Source: Epiperipatus broadwayi
Lineage: Eukaryota > Onychophora > Udeonychophora > Euonychophora > Peripatidae
Direction: 5' to 3'
Assembly (NCBI GenBank): GCA_028023455.1
Contig: JAQFVV010006696.1
Span: 154,501-218,500 of the forward strand
Length of the DNA stretch: 64,000 nt
The position numbers and the translations under genes are program-made. Shown here in pieces: positions 32,032 to 43,765 of this stretch; position 1 is the stretch's first letter; every line of letters begins with the position of its first letter. The notes beneath the pieces are model-generated. The model searched no databases. It saw only the letters and a list, made by a program, of their open reading frames with translations, and had not been told where the DNA came from.

Positions 32032-32130
32032 AAAATGAAAGAGGTAGTTAATTCTGACTCCTTTTGCGTTTATGTAAAAATATTTTACACTTGTTTCGGC
32101 GGCTTTGGTAAAGACGCCATCTATTGATCA

Positions 32131-32205
32131 TATATATATATTAAAAGGTGTGAAGGTTGCCTTGACAGCAGTTAGAAATATTGGTTGCTATATTTACTGT
32201 GAATG

Positions 32206-32210
<5 letters not shown>
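32131..32210. repeat. Direct repeat flanking hammerhead array 3, right copy
   Basis: Matches 29483-29575 (AAAAGGTGTGAAGGTTGCCT through TTTACTGTGAATG) except for a C and an extra TT near the right edge. Another (AT)n follows. Confidence 0.9.
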
Positions 32211-32272
<62 letters not shown>

Positions 32273-32298
32273 ATATATATATATATATATATATATTG
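32210..32298. repeat. (AT)n microsatellite
   Basis: AT run with one CA interruption, ending TATATTGATCC. Confidence 0.95.
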
Positions 32299-32379
32299 AT
32301 CCAGTTGGGAAGAATGATCAGATATTAAAAGAAATATATTAATTTTTTTTTTTTTACTCTTTAATAAAAACCAATTCTG

Positions 32380-35300
32380 ACTTCTCTAGCTGCAGTTTAG
32401 TATCGCATCATACTGTGCCCTCAGGCAGAGAAACATCATACTCAGAAAGTACATGTATCCAGGCTGAAGCTATTTATAAGGTATATAGCTTGCAACCACT
32501 TTTCCAAGCTACAGGTCTTCTCCACTGAAGTAAACTTTTGGTGCTTGTACCTAAAAGTAATAAACATGTCCTGAATGATGGCAACTAATTCAGCACCTGA
32601 TAAATGCCATCTAGCTCAATTCAAACATAATATATCAAACTGTTTTAATATATTTTTACCAAGTGATAATTAGTGGTATTAGTAAAAAAAAAAAGACCAA
32701 CAAAATATGAATTTCTAAAAAAAATATTTTAAACACTTTAAATTGATTGGTGCCTAATTCATCTTTGCTCCGAATAAAATAATGATTACATATCATATGA
32801 CAGCAACACATATTAAAAAACATACAGTATTAAAATATTGTATATGATGCACACACATTTTAACATAACCTATTTGTTTGTATGATTGGAATAGTTGTAC
32901 AAGTATTTGTTGATTACCCTAACTGCACACAAATAATCATTTGTGTTGATTAAGGATATCTCAAAGATTGCAATGGCTACAATAATAAATTAATGTCACA
33001 ATAGGAATGGGAATAAAGAATAATTAATATTAGCTATAGTATTTTAGATACATGTTCCTCTGGATAGATGATTGCTTGTTTCTTTTGTGTGATGCATGTT
33101 GTACCAACCAGTTTGAATTTGGATTGCTGATGTACCAACCAGTTTGAATTTGGATTGCTGATGAATGTGGTTCCTTGATGTGTTTCAGTGTGGCAGACAA
33201 ATGATAGAATGGCTCACCTTGTTAGTTAGTCATTATGGATAATTAGAGACATTTGGGTGTTTTAGGACAGTCAGAGAATAGAGTACAGTAGAATACTTCT
33301 GATTAGCAATTCATGTTTTTCTGGGTGTTCACAAAATTAATTTTTTTTTGCAAAGATTGGAAATTATATTAGGTATACCATAAAAAACACTGCTAAAAGA
33401 TGGTGACATATTATTTTCAGGCCTATTTGTATGTGGTCTTCTTAAAGTTCTTATCCTTACAAATAAGTTTGATTACAGTTTAAATTAATTAAATTTATTA
33501 ACTGAATTTCAATTTTCTATTGATTTGCATTCCTTCTTAGATTAATCTCACTGTGAATAAGATATATATTTTTAATTATTTCCATTGTTTGTTGATTTGT
33601 ACCCATTGCCAATTTATTATTCCTATTCTATCTTAACTTATCAGTTGATCAATATTTGAATTTAAATTAACATTTATATTACAAACTTAACTTTTATTTT
33701 TTTTTAATTCAACTTCTTTTTACACACCCAGCTATATACATATCTTAATGTATTTTTAAAATCAACTCTTTCATTTTAAATTTCCATGTAAAAGATTTGT
33801 AATTTTAAATTTTACTTAGTTATATTTTTCCTTCTCCCTTTTAATTGCTTTTCTATTTTTCTTTTTTTTTTAAAAAAAAAAAAATTAGCAAACTTTTTTT
33901 CTCAATAAAAAATAGCAAACTTCTAAGACTAATGATACAGTTTTCTTTTCTTATATCACCCTTTGACAATTAATGCGACGTTTATACAACAACATTGAAC
34001 AAAGTTTCTTTTAAAACCATTTAATATTGTCTTTGGACTATCTAATACTAATTATTTTTTCCTCTTTTTTATTTTTTGTATAAAATTTTAATCTCATTGA
34101 GAAATCAAATTATTTATAAACTTACATATATACAAAATACCGGGTTAAATATGTTATCCATATGCCAATTTACACTTAATAATCATAATTCATTTTATCT
34201 CTACAAGGGTTGTTTACTGGGGTGGTCCATGGATGTTGTACAATAATTAAGCATTTATAGATATACAAAATATTAGGTTTTTAAGATACATTATTTTTAA
34301 CAACATGTTTACTATTATAATTTGAAAACTACTATTATAAACTCTCAATTAATTTAAACAATGAATTTTTATATAACAGCACTCTTTCTTAATAAATCAC
34401 CAAATAGAATATAATATAATAAAGAACAGTAAATAAACACAAATCATTTAAAACATGCACATCAATAGTTCATTTTATGCATGTTATAGAGTTCATTTGT
34501 TTTAAAAACTCTGGAGGCTGCAAATTAGTGCAATGGCTACATTAACATCACAAATAACATAAGAAAATATGATTTCTTACCTATAGGATTTTGGAACGTG
34601 TCATATTCTTGCTGTTTGCTGCTTTATGTGAATTTTTACCAACCATGTGTAGGTTTCTATGATTGCTGTTTCATGATACTCTTATTCAATACAGTTAGAT
34701 ATCTTGGGTGGCTTACAATTATTAGGCAGGCATTATTTCTATGAGGCAGGATGCTGATGTTCCATTGGACTGAGTCTGGAATCTAGTTGTATGCTTCCCA
34801 TGACTGATAACACTGCAGTATCTTTAGATACATGAAAAAAACAGTGACTCTGGATATGACTACAGACTGACTGTAAAACTTGTAAAGACTGATTGGCTGA
34901 TAAAAAAACAAACTATTTATGTGATGACCTGTGGACATTTTTTAATTAGTTTTTATACCTGCCAGCTATATCCATTGTTGAAATTTGTTCACTGCTTTTG
35001 ATTAAATTTTTTGTAAGGATTTAATTAATTAATCTGGTTGTTTATGTATTTTTTAATTAGTAGCCATTGCTAATTCATTTTTAAGTAGCTTTTTCAGTTG
35101 AATTTTCTTCTTCTTTCAATTATTCTCTAAACTTTTATAATTTTTTTTACAAGTGAGATATTTTAATTACAATTATTTATGGCTAGCATCGTGATTTGAT
35201 TATTTATTAATTAATTTTAAAACTTTTGCATTGTTTATGAAAATTTTTCATTTTTGAATAATAGTACATTTTTTATTTATCTTAAAAACTGCAGATAGCA

Positions 35301-38300
35301 TTTTTAATATAGCACTGCTCATTAGCCGTATATTACACCATCCTCCATTTGAGAGTAAAATGTGTCTCTTGACCTTTTTATCTCTGATAATTTCATTATT
35401 AAATCAAATCTATTTGTAATAATTATTTCTCTAAGTTTACTTTTTTTATACCTGGACTATACATCTGGAGGGTCATCTTCTTTGATTATGCTTTTCTTTC
35501 CTCTAGGCTGACAACATTGCTTACAATGATCTTGTAATGAATGATGCTCTCCAGGACAACACTATTTTTTGTGAAGACAGAGATTTTAATATTAAGAGGA
35601 TGCATTCACTGCTGGCTTATACCAGCTTACACATTTGTGAAACAAAACTTCATATACCATGTTTCTATTGGACTTTGCATAAAGAAAAGTTTGCTGTAAA
35701 TGGCAGGATTCATCTAATGTCCAATTTAATGTACAGTTTGAGAATAGTATGATATATGGGGACTCTCTCCCAATGAAGTGATTCATGACTTACTCTGGTT
35801 GTTTTCAGTCCAAATATTTAATGAGAATGGTGAATCTCCCCAAATAACTGATACCTGACAGTCCATTATCAGCACTAATTTCATCCAGCCAACAGCTTTA
35901 ACTTTTCCTAAAACTCAATTCTGTGCTTGCTACCCTCCTTTCAATTAATTATAATCTTTTATACACTCCTAGCTGAAACTTAGATTGATATTTCTTTTAT
36001 ATTATTTATACATATTAACCTTTATGAATATTAGTTTAAGCCATTATATACATTATTTTAACATGGTTATTTAACTTTATTTTATTAACCTACATGTATT
36101 TGGAAAAAAAAAAAAAAAACTATTTTATTTTATTATGCTATATTATTATTTTTCTACCAATATTTTATTTTTTTACCCTCTTGACTTTAAACGATTTATT
36201 TAACATTCTTTTATTAACTTGCATGTATTAAAAAAAAACTATTTCATTTTATTATGGTTCAACCTTTATTATTTCATTATGGATATTTTTATTTACTTAT
36301 TTATTTAACTTCATTTTAGTCTACATATTCCCATTATTTTATTCATTTATTTATTCCTACTAATATTAATTCAAATTATTAATTTGATCCATTTATTTAC
36401 AAACACTTTTTAAAAAAAAAAATCCTGTGACACCTTCATTATTATTATTTTACAAAACATTTCATGATTTCTATTTTTTAACTTTCTTATTTTTGTTTTA
36501 AATAGAGAAAATTTCAGATTCAGATTTAATACTTATGTTGAAAGTTTTTTTTTAAAATTATTATCCATTTTCAGATCTTTGTTTCTTTATGTTTATTATT
36601 CCATTCATTTTCTTCTAAACTTGGTCAGCCAGCTGTTTCGTTCTATGATCTCTATAATATAAATTAACTTTCCTCTTTAGTTTATACCAAACTTATAATT
36701 GATGCCTTGTTTTTCTTATTCTATCCTATTTTCTGCCTCATATATCAGAAAATATTTATACTTAGCAAACTCCATAGTTCATTAATCTGAAAATGTTTTT
36801 TCCTGCTCTTTCTCTTTGTCTTAAATCTACATTTAAAACAAACATTTATTTTAATCTTTTTATTTTTAGTTTCTTGCAAAATCTCCATTACGTTATCTTC
36901 TACCTGTATTAATTTCATTTCCAGGTTGCTATACTTAACACTATCTTGTTCTACTATCTTTTGATATATGTTTACTAATTCATCATTCCCTTCACTTACC
37001 TCTCTTACCATCTTGACTCCCCTTTCAACTTCCTTACTTTCTTTAACCAAATCTAACTCTATGATTTTTAGGCTTTTCTTTATCTTTTTTGTTATCTCAT
37101 GACTCATTTCTTTTATTTTTCTAATCATTTCTACTTTGAACTCTTGCTGACTTTGCTTAAATTCCTGATATATTACTTCCATTAATTCTGTATTGAACTA
37201 TTGTATTTCTTTCATTACATTTCCCATCATTTTCATCAACATCGGTGTCTCAGATATCTCTTGTTTTACTATATCTGCCATTTTCGAAAAAAAAATATTT
37301 CAATAAATTTAAATAAAAATTGATTATTTATATTCTTAAATGGAACATATGACTGACTCCAACCCTTGGTCCTTTTTCTCTACCCATTCTCATTGCCCTT
37401 AATCCACTCAAAATATCCAAATGTTGTCAATCCTCTCTTTTCATTTAAAGAAAAAAAATAGTTTCAATCAATTCTTTATTTAAATTATACCACTTTACAA
37501 CTCATAATTACAATTATGCAATTTAGCATCTCTTTGAATATTTTCAAGCAAGAAAATATATTTAAGTGAATGTTGTTTATTTTAAATTCTATTTGACATA
37601 TGATTAATTAATGTCATATGTCAGTTCTGCTCCTATGTTGAGAAAATCCAACTGAACCAGGTGGTGTAATAGATCACTTTGGGAAAACAATTTATCATGA
37701 CACTTTAACTCTTTAATAAAATAGCAACATGTGAAAGCAAATTGTATGACTTACTTTTGTATATAGAAATATGATACACAATTTATTCTACACCACAGCA
37801 ATGTAAATATTGTTCCACACCAGCCACATAGGTAGAGAAGCATAATACCCAAAAGATACCCTTCCTAATCCAGAGCTATATATAAACTGTATAGCTGCAA
37901 CGATGTTTAAAGGATAGAGATCTTCTCAGATGCAGAATTCAAAACATATCATCCAAAGCATTTTTTTTGCTCCGAAGTAAAATCTTCAGGCACCAGTTAA
38001 TTACCCTAAAAGTAAATAATGTACTTTGAATGATGGCAAACTAATTCAGCACCTAAGAAATCCCAACTAGCTCAATGAAAATGATAATATAATACATTAC
38101 TGCTTAAAATAGTGGTAAAAGAATTGATTGACAAAATATTAAGTTTTAAAGATAATTTATTTTAATGACATGTTTACTATTATAATTTTGAAACTACAAT
38201 TATAAACTCTTACTTAATTTAAACAATGATTTTATATAGGTATACTCACTTTTAATAAATCACACAATAGAATAGAATATAACGAAGAGCATTAAACAAA

Positions 38301-39500
38301 CACAAAACATTTAGATCACACACATCAATAGGTTGTTTTATGTATTCTATAGAGTTCATCTGCTTTACAGACTCTGGAGGCTTCAAATTATTGCAATGGC
38401 TTGCATTAATATGTAAAATAGAATAAAAAATGTTATTTATTACCTATAGGATTTTGGAACATGTCATATTCTTGCTGTTTGCTCTTTATGTGAGTTTTTA
38501 ACAACCATATGGATTTTAGGCTTCTGTGTAGGTTTCTATGATTACTGTTACATGATACTCTCATTCAAGACTGTTAAATATCTCTTGTGGCTTACAATTA
38601 TTAGGTGGTCATTATTTCTAACAGGCAGGTTGTTGATGTTGCATTGGACTGAGGCAGGTATCTGGCCGTATGCTTCTGATGACTGCTAAAATTGCATTGT
38701 CTGTAGATACATGAAAAAAACACTGACTCTGGATATGACTGAAGATTGATTATAAAACATTGAAAGACTTATTGATTGATGACAAACTGAGAATTTATGT
38801 GATCACCTGTTGTCATTTTATAAATTTGTTTATATACCTGCCAGCTATATTCAATGCTAAAATCCATCCACTGTTTTTGATTAATTTTTTTACAAGATTT
38901 TAATTAATTCATCTGGTTGTTAATGTATTTTTTAATTAGTAGCCATTGCTAATTCATTTTTTATGTAACTTCTGAGTATTTGCAATATTTGAGGAAACTT
39001 CTTTTATCTTATACACTTTCATTTATTTTTAAATATTAACTTTCATATTTAATATCAGGGTATGAGCACAGACTTTCACACGACCCACCACTCTCCACTC
39101 CATATTCTAGTTTATTAACATACATACATTTTATTATATTTCTTTGTATTTAAAATTTTTTTTTTTTATTTACAATCTTATTTATTTTAAATAAATGGGA
39201 AGAGACATTCTTTTTTTTAATTTAAATGAAAAGAGATATTTTTAATTTAATGTAAAATATTTATATTTTAAGCTTTTAGTTTTAATGATTCTAAGTTGAA
39301 TTTTATCCTTCTTCCAATTACTCTCTAAACTTTTATATATATATTTTTTCAAATGAGATATTTTAATTCAATTATTTACATAAACTATTTTTAAAATTTT
39401 GCATTGTTTATGAAAATTTTTTATTTTTGAAAAATTGTACTTTTTTTTTTATCTTAAAAATTGCAAATGGCAATTTTAATATTGTGCTGCTCATTAGCAG

Positions 39501-39505
<5 letters not shown>
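32380..39505. repeat. Diverged direct repeats (three partial copies)
   Basis: 34300-35330 and 38165-39505 align over about 1.1 kb, including ACATGTTTACTATTATAATT, CTCTGGAGGCT and CATATTCTTGCTGTTTGCT. Shared sequence upstream links 32380-32640 with 37770-38090 (TGAATGATGGCAA then CTAATTCAGCACCT). A third, more diverged copy lies at about 32970-33260. A 31-bp duplication (GTACCAACCAGTTTGAATTT) lies at 33112-33160. No coding frame is conserved, so these are an unrecognised noncoding repeat or local duplications of intron. Confidence 0.65.
36745..37281 (-). pseudogene. Coiled-coil ORF, possible retroelement ORF1/gag
   Basis: The ATG at 37281-37279 opens MADIVKQEISETPMLMKMMG. One TAG lies at about residue 32, and the same frame continues to a stop at 36745, about 179 codons. 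The composition is Lys/Glu/Ile-rich with heptad-like stretches (VEMIRKIKEMSHEITKKIKK; EVERGVKMVREV), predicting a coiled coil. A basic tail follows with CFKCRFKTKRKSRKKH, a single CxxC but no full zinc knuckle. No RT or other partner lies next to it. It resembles ORF1/gag products in general build only; no family is recognised. Confidence 0.4.

Positions 39506-39590
<85 letters not shown>
39505..39590. repeat. (AT)n microsatellite
   Basis: A pure AT run that starts where the diverged direct repeat reads GTATATTACACC in its other copy, so it probably grew from that seed. Confidence 0.95.
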
Positions 39591-39594
<4 letters not shown>

Positions 39595-39733
39595 TATAAC
39601 CTGTGGATGGCTTGTGTGACAAGTAGTATATTGATATTAAAGTTTTTAACCGGATGAACCCGCAAAATATGTATTTTATATATTTAACCCGTGCAAATCT
39701 TCGTTTTAACATATATATATATATATATATATA

Positions 39734-39910
39734 TTTGTAAATACAGTAACTAAATTATTAAAAAAAATTATCCAATTAGGAGCGCTTTCAATTATTCCAG
39801 TAATTTGTGTCAACTAAAACTTTAGTTGACACAGGATTATTGGGATAATCGAAAGTGCTCCTAAGTGGATAATTTTTTTTTAATTATTTAGTTACTGTAT
39901 TTACAAATAT
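39734..39910. repeat. 190-bp foldback element, copy 2 (PLE 3'-end palindrome)
   Basis: Same element as at 1-189. The arms start ATTTGTAAATACAGTAACTA and end with its complement; the centre is AAAACTTTAGTTGACA. The inner arm sequence TCGAAAGTGCTCCTAAGTGG matches the PLE 3' UTR motif. A short (AT)n (39712-39733) lies at the left edge. Confidence 0.75.
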
Positions 39911-39961
39911 TGAGTTATATAATTACGTATATTGCTTTAAAAATACAAACATTGAATCATA

Positions 39962-41988
39962 ATATTCATCATCATCATTATCAACCATTATCAATTGACG
40001 GCAGGATGAAGGTCTCTCCAAGTTTAATCCATCTTCTTCGATCTTTAGCTTCTCTTCTCCACATCATCCCTGCACACTTTCTTATTTCATCCATTCATCT
40101 CACATGTGTTATCTTTCTGGGTCTTTTACAATCTCTTGGAATCCAGTTTAAAATTTCAATTGTCCATCTATTATCATCTCTTTTAGCAGTATGTCCAGCC
40201 CACCTCCACTTCAATCTTTTAATTTTTTCAATGAGGTCAGTAACACCTCTTTGTTCTCTTACTCATACATTGCGTTTTTGATCTCTTCTTGTTACTCCCA
40301 ACATATATCTCTCCATACTTCTATGAGTGGTCTGAAGTCTCTGTATTGCTCTTCTATTGAGTGTCCAAGTCTCAGATCCATAAGTAAGAACTCGTAAAAC
40401 ATATTTGTTAAAAACCTTCCTTTTCAAACACATAGGCCTATTTCCTTTTAGTATCAAGTTATTTCTACCAAAAGCACTCCAAACAAGTTTAATTCTATGA
40501 TTAATTTCCTCCATTATGTTTCCATCTGTATTAATAATCTGACCAAGGTATTTGTAACTGTTAACTTCTTCTAATTCATCATAATCAATCTTCATTTTCA
40601 TATTTTGAGCAAATCGATTAAACATTACTTTAGTCTTTTTAACATTTATCTTTAGTCCTACTTTCCTACTTTCATCTGATAACTCCTGCAACATTTCCTG
40701 CAGCTCTGAAGCATTATTTGCAAAAACAACTACATCATCTGTGAAATCTAAATGACTTAAATAATCTCCATTTACTTTCACTCCTTTAGTTTCCATTTTA
40801 ATCCACAAAATACTTCTTGCAGCACTGCTGTAAAAAGTTTTGGTGATATGGAGTCACCTTGTCTTACACCTTTCTAAATGTTGACTTTCCCAGTATCATT
40901 ATGTAATCTAATTGTTGCTGTTGCATTTTTATAAATATTCTTTAAAATATGACAATATCCTGGATCTATACCTTGATGATCCAATGCTTTAATCACTGAA
41001 GAAATGTTTATAGAATCAAATGCCTTTTCATAATCTACAAATCCAAAACATAATGACAACTCATATTCATTTGTCCTTTCTATAACTTCTCTCAATACCT
41101 GAATATGATCTACTGTACTAAAACCACATTTGAATCCAGCTTGTTCTCTTGGTTGGTGGAAATCCTATGTTCTCTGTAGACGAGTCGTAATTAGCTTGGT
41201 AAAAATTTTATATAAAACTGATAAAAGGCTGATAGGTCTGTAATTTCTAATATCTTCTTTATAACCTTTTTTAAATATTAATATTATTACTGCATTCTTC
41301 CAAACATCCGGTATATCTTTATCATTTAGACATTTGGTATATAACTTTGCTAAAAAATTTTCTGTTTCTTCACCTGCTTCTTTTAATATATCAATTATAA
41401 TTCTATCATTACCTGGAGCCTTTCCTTTCTTCATACATTTAATTGCATTTCTCACTTCTTCATTTAAAATTCTGGGCAATTCAGAAGATGTAATAGATAT
41501 AGGAGGTACTTGTTCTTTATTACTATATAATTCTTGATAAAAATTTTCTACCAATTTCATGATGTCATCTCTCTTTTTAGTAATAATTCCATCTTTTTTT
41601 CTTATTGCAGATATAAATTTCCTACCAATACCTAAATGTTGTTTTACATTCTTAAGACTTTTATTTTCTTCTACAGCTTTTTTTGCTAGTTCACAGTTAT
41701 ACTTTCTTATATCATTTTCAAGTCTTTTCCGCACCATTTTACAAAATTCGAGATATTCAATTCTTTTTAATGCATCATTTTTGTATATCTTCATATTTCT
41801 TCTTTTCTTTATAAATTCTCTAGACTCAGTAGAAATTTTATTGGTCAATTGCTGCTTTTTTCTACCAGCTATCTTTCTTGCAGTTTTTAAAAGTGTATCA
41901 GTTATTTTCATATTAAATTCATTCAAATCAGAATCATGTTGAAAATCTACTAATACTTGAAACCGATTTGTAAGTTCTAATTTAAATT
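39962..41988 (-). mobile_element. RTE-type LINE, 5'-truncated
   Basis: The RT and C-terminal part of a non-LTR retrotransposon end in a short (TGA)n-like tail (ATGATGATGATGAAT on the minus strand), typical of RTE elements. The endonuclease domain is absent and the 5' end is lost near 41988, beside an AT-rich repeat. No clear target duplication was found. Confidence 0.88.
39981..41985 (-). pseudogene. RTE reverse transcriptase pseudogene
   Basis: Order of blocks: a Lys-rich pre-RT region ([18 protein letters not shown]), [20 protein letters not shown] (RT motif 0/1 region), [17 protein letters not shown] then [32 protein letters not shown] (motif A), KGVRQGDSISPKLF (motif B), LDFTDDVVVFA (motif C; FTDD for the usual FADD), and the thumb with SYKYLGQIINTDG and LTYGSETWTL. 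The C-terminal WAGHTAKRDDNRWT block is present. Defects are TAG near 41163, TAG at 40874, a frameshift near 40810 and TGA near 40263. The final stop is at 39981. The catalytic DD pair is intact, so decay is moderate. Confidence 0.9.
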
Positions 41989-42030
41989 CATAATATTATA
42001 ATATTTATATAATTTAAATTCATAATATTA

Positions 42031-42085
<55 letters not shown>

Positions 42086-42270
42086 AACACTTCCCCCAGC
42101 ACTATGTTCAACCTAATAACTTTATTTCTTGAAAAGAATAAAGTCTTAATTCAAATTTCACAAACAAAACTTAACATCTTGGTCATATAAATTTGTTATG
42201 TATATTGAAATAATGATTTATCTAAACAAAGTAAATGAAGTTTAAGTTAATAATGATCTTATGTTGTTCA
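41989..42270. repeat. AT-rich junction with (AT)n at 42042-42080
   Basis: TTTAAATTCATAATATTATA is repeated twice before a short (AT)n run. Unrecognised sequence follows up to the start of homology with the minus-strand locus at about 42270. Confidence 0.6.
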
Positions 42271-43062
42271 TAAGCAAAAATGTTTTTTTTACATATACAG
42301 TAAAATATAATCTAATATATGATTAAATTTAAAATTTATAAAAATAGACTAGTGCATATATTGAGATGAAATTTCAAATATATTATGTTAATTCCTTTTC
42401 TTAATGTTCTTTTTTTAATCAATGGTACCTTCTAAATACATAATGTTGCCAAAAATAGATTGATTTTTTTTATAATTAAATTTTTATTTAGTGATATATA
42501 ATGAATCTATTTCTTATATGTTTCTGGTTTGGAGGTTGCATAGTTTAAAATGACTTTTACATTACTAAAAAGCATAGAACATTGGGGCAGGTACAGGTAA
42601 TTGACATTTTCTATTTCAATTTTCAGCTAGTGATATCCATTCTATTTTTATATATTTATGGTCAGGATATCACAACCATTAGATGATTAATGTATTAGTC
42701 TTTCATTGTGTACTTGAATTAAACATAGTTGTTTATGAGCAATTTAAGATCAATTCTCATTACTTATTTTATTGTCAGCATTTCAGAATATTTATTTATA
42801 TAGAAGCATATTATCAAGAAGTTATCCTTTGGACTTACAGTTTGAATTACTACTTTTCTATTTATTCAAAAGTTAGCATTGATGAAAAAAGACAATGTTA
42901 GAGAGAGTGACTAACATGCTATATTTTAATTTTCACCTAGTTGTATGTTCTGTGTTTTTATAGTATATACATGTAATCTAAATAATTGTGTAATATCTTT
43001 CCTAATATAGTTCAATTTTTTACAATTGTATCTTTTAAAGAAATATATTTTTTTTTAATTAG
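42270..43062. repeat. 3' part of intron shared with the minus-strand paralogue
   Basis: Aligns in inverted orientation with about 60580-59714 (ACTAGTGCATAT with GAGATGAAATTTCAAATATA; AGCTAGTGATATCCA; GTTTATGAGCAATTT). It contains the polypyrimidine tract and AG acceptor at 43061-43062 of the terminal exon. Confidence 0.8.
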
Positions 43063-43224
43063 GGGGATTCAGGTAGCCCATTGGTAATGAATGTGAATAA
43101 TCGTTGGATTGCTGTAGGTATTACTTCACATGGACAAAACCCTTGTGATATGTCACAATGTCCTGGATTTTTTGTAGATGTCAGTAAATATATTGATTGG
43201 ATTACCAAAAAAATAAATTATTGA
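43063..43224 (+). CDS. S1 serine protease, terminal exon
   Basis: Phase 0 exon after TTTTTTTTTAATTAG, 53 codons plus TGA. It begins GDSGSPLV, with the catalytic Ser (chymotrypsin 195) in GDSG. The next Gly of the usual GDSGGP is Ser, a tolerated variant. NRWIAVGITSHG corresponds to the SWG substrate-binding strand (Ser214-His215-Gly216), NPC and QC give the Cys201-Cys220-type pair, and PGFFVDVSKYIDWI forms the C-terminal helix. It follows the exon at 5713-5894 in frame (SCA then GDSGS). The enzyme would be a secreted protease, but the full gene is not in the window. The paralogous exon at 59552-59713 is about 65% identical by eye. Confidence 0.88.
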   Translation, partial: GDSGSPLVMNVNNRWIAVGITSHGQNPCDMSQCPGFFVDVSKYIDWITKKINY

Positions 43225-43535
43225 TGAAAAACATATTTCAGATTAATGGTATTCTGGACTACTCCACTATATTGTATTCAGCAAAAAACTGTGACATTAA
43301 AATAATCTCATTTCAGCTTTGAGAATATCTTGTAACCATATTGGAATAAATTATTTTTGGATTTTGTTGTCATTGTTTTGTGTTTTGATCATTATTACAT
43401 TGTTAACTATTTTCTATATTTGTAGCACAAGCCTATTGAAGTAATTCATTAGATGTATGAGTTTACTTTCTTACTCTTAATGTCAAATACATTTGATTTA
43501 TTTGTATGAAACACTAGTTCTACATGTTACAGCTG
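43225..43535 (+). promoter_or_regulatory. 3' UTR with a candidate polyadenylation signal
   Basis: AATAAA at 43345-43350, about 120 bp after the stop. The corresponding AATAAA is conserved in the minus-strand paralogue (near 59426-59431 in the flipped sequence). The rest up to the Gypsy LTR is shared between both loci. Confidence 0.55.
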
Positions 43536-43765
43536 TGTATTTGTAAATTAGGGTTCTGAAATGTCACATACCTGTTTATCATTTTACTCAAGTAAATACA
43601 TTTAAAGAGAGCTTTGCTGTTGTGCTCGATAAGTGGATTTAGATTAAAAAAGGCAGAATTATATTCTCACTTTCTCAGTCCAGAATTTTTAAGTACAGAC
43701 CTGGGATAAAATGTATTGGAATAACTTAATAGAATTCTATGTTAAAGATATAAATGGGAAATGGC
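43536..43765 (+). repeat. Gypsy LTR, plus-strand copy
   Basis: Begins TGTATTTGTAAATTAGGG and ends near AAATGGC. It aligns with the LTRs at 58335-58586 and 54029-54276. It lies 311 bp after the protease stop codon. Confidence 0.75.

Larger units (their letters stand above)
29648..32130. mobile_element. Hammerhead repeat array 3 (418-419 bp monomers, divergent arms)
   Basis: Three minus-sense monomers (GATCAATAGATG at 29698, 30116, 30535 and 30954) are followed, after an inversion at about 30965, by three plus-sense monomers ending at CCATCTATTGATCATATATA (about 32126). Minus-sense monomers are nearly identical to each other. The plus-sense ones have several small deletions. Flanking 80-bp direct repeats look like a target-site duplication, marking the whole array as one insertion. 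Six hammerhead motifs lie at one per monomer. No protein is encoded. Inferred to be a retrozyme-like element; a satellite array is the alternative, but the flanking duplication argues against it. Confidence 0.85.

Noticed and set aside
35537-35786. Overlapping ORFs on both strands in the 35.5 kb segment
   Set aside because: Neither shows a known domain or splice structure; the length is within chance.
40191-41942. Plus-strand ORFs at 39910, 40191, 41334 and 41559
   Set aside because: They are antisense shadows of the RTE reverse transcriptase.
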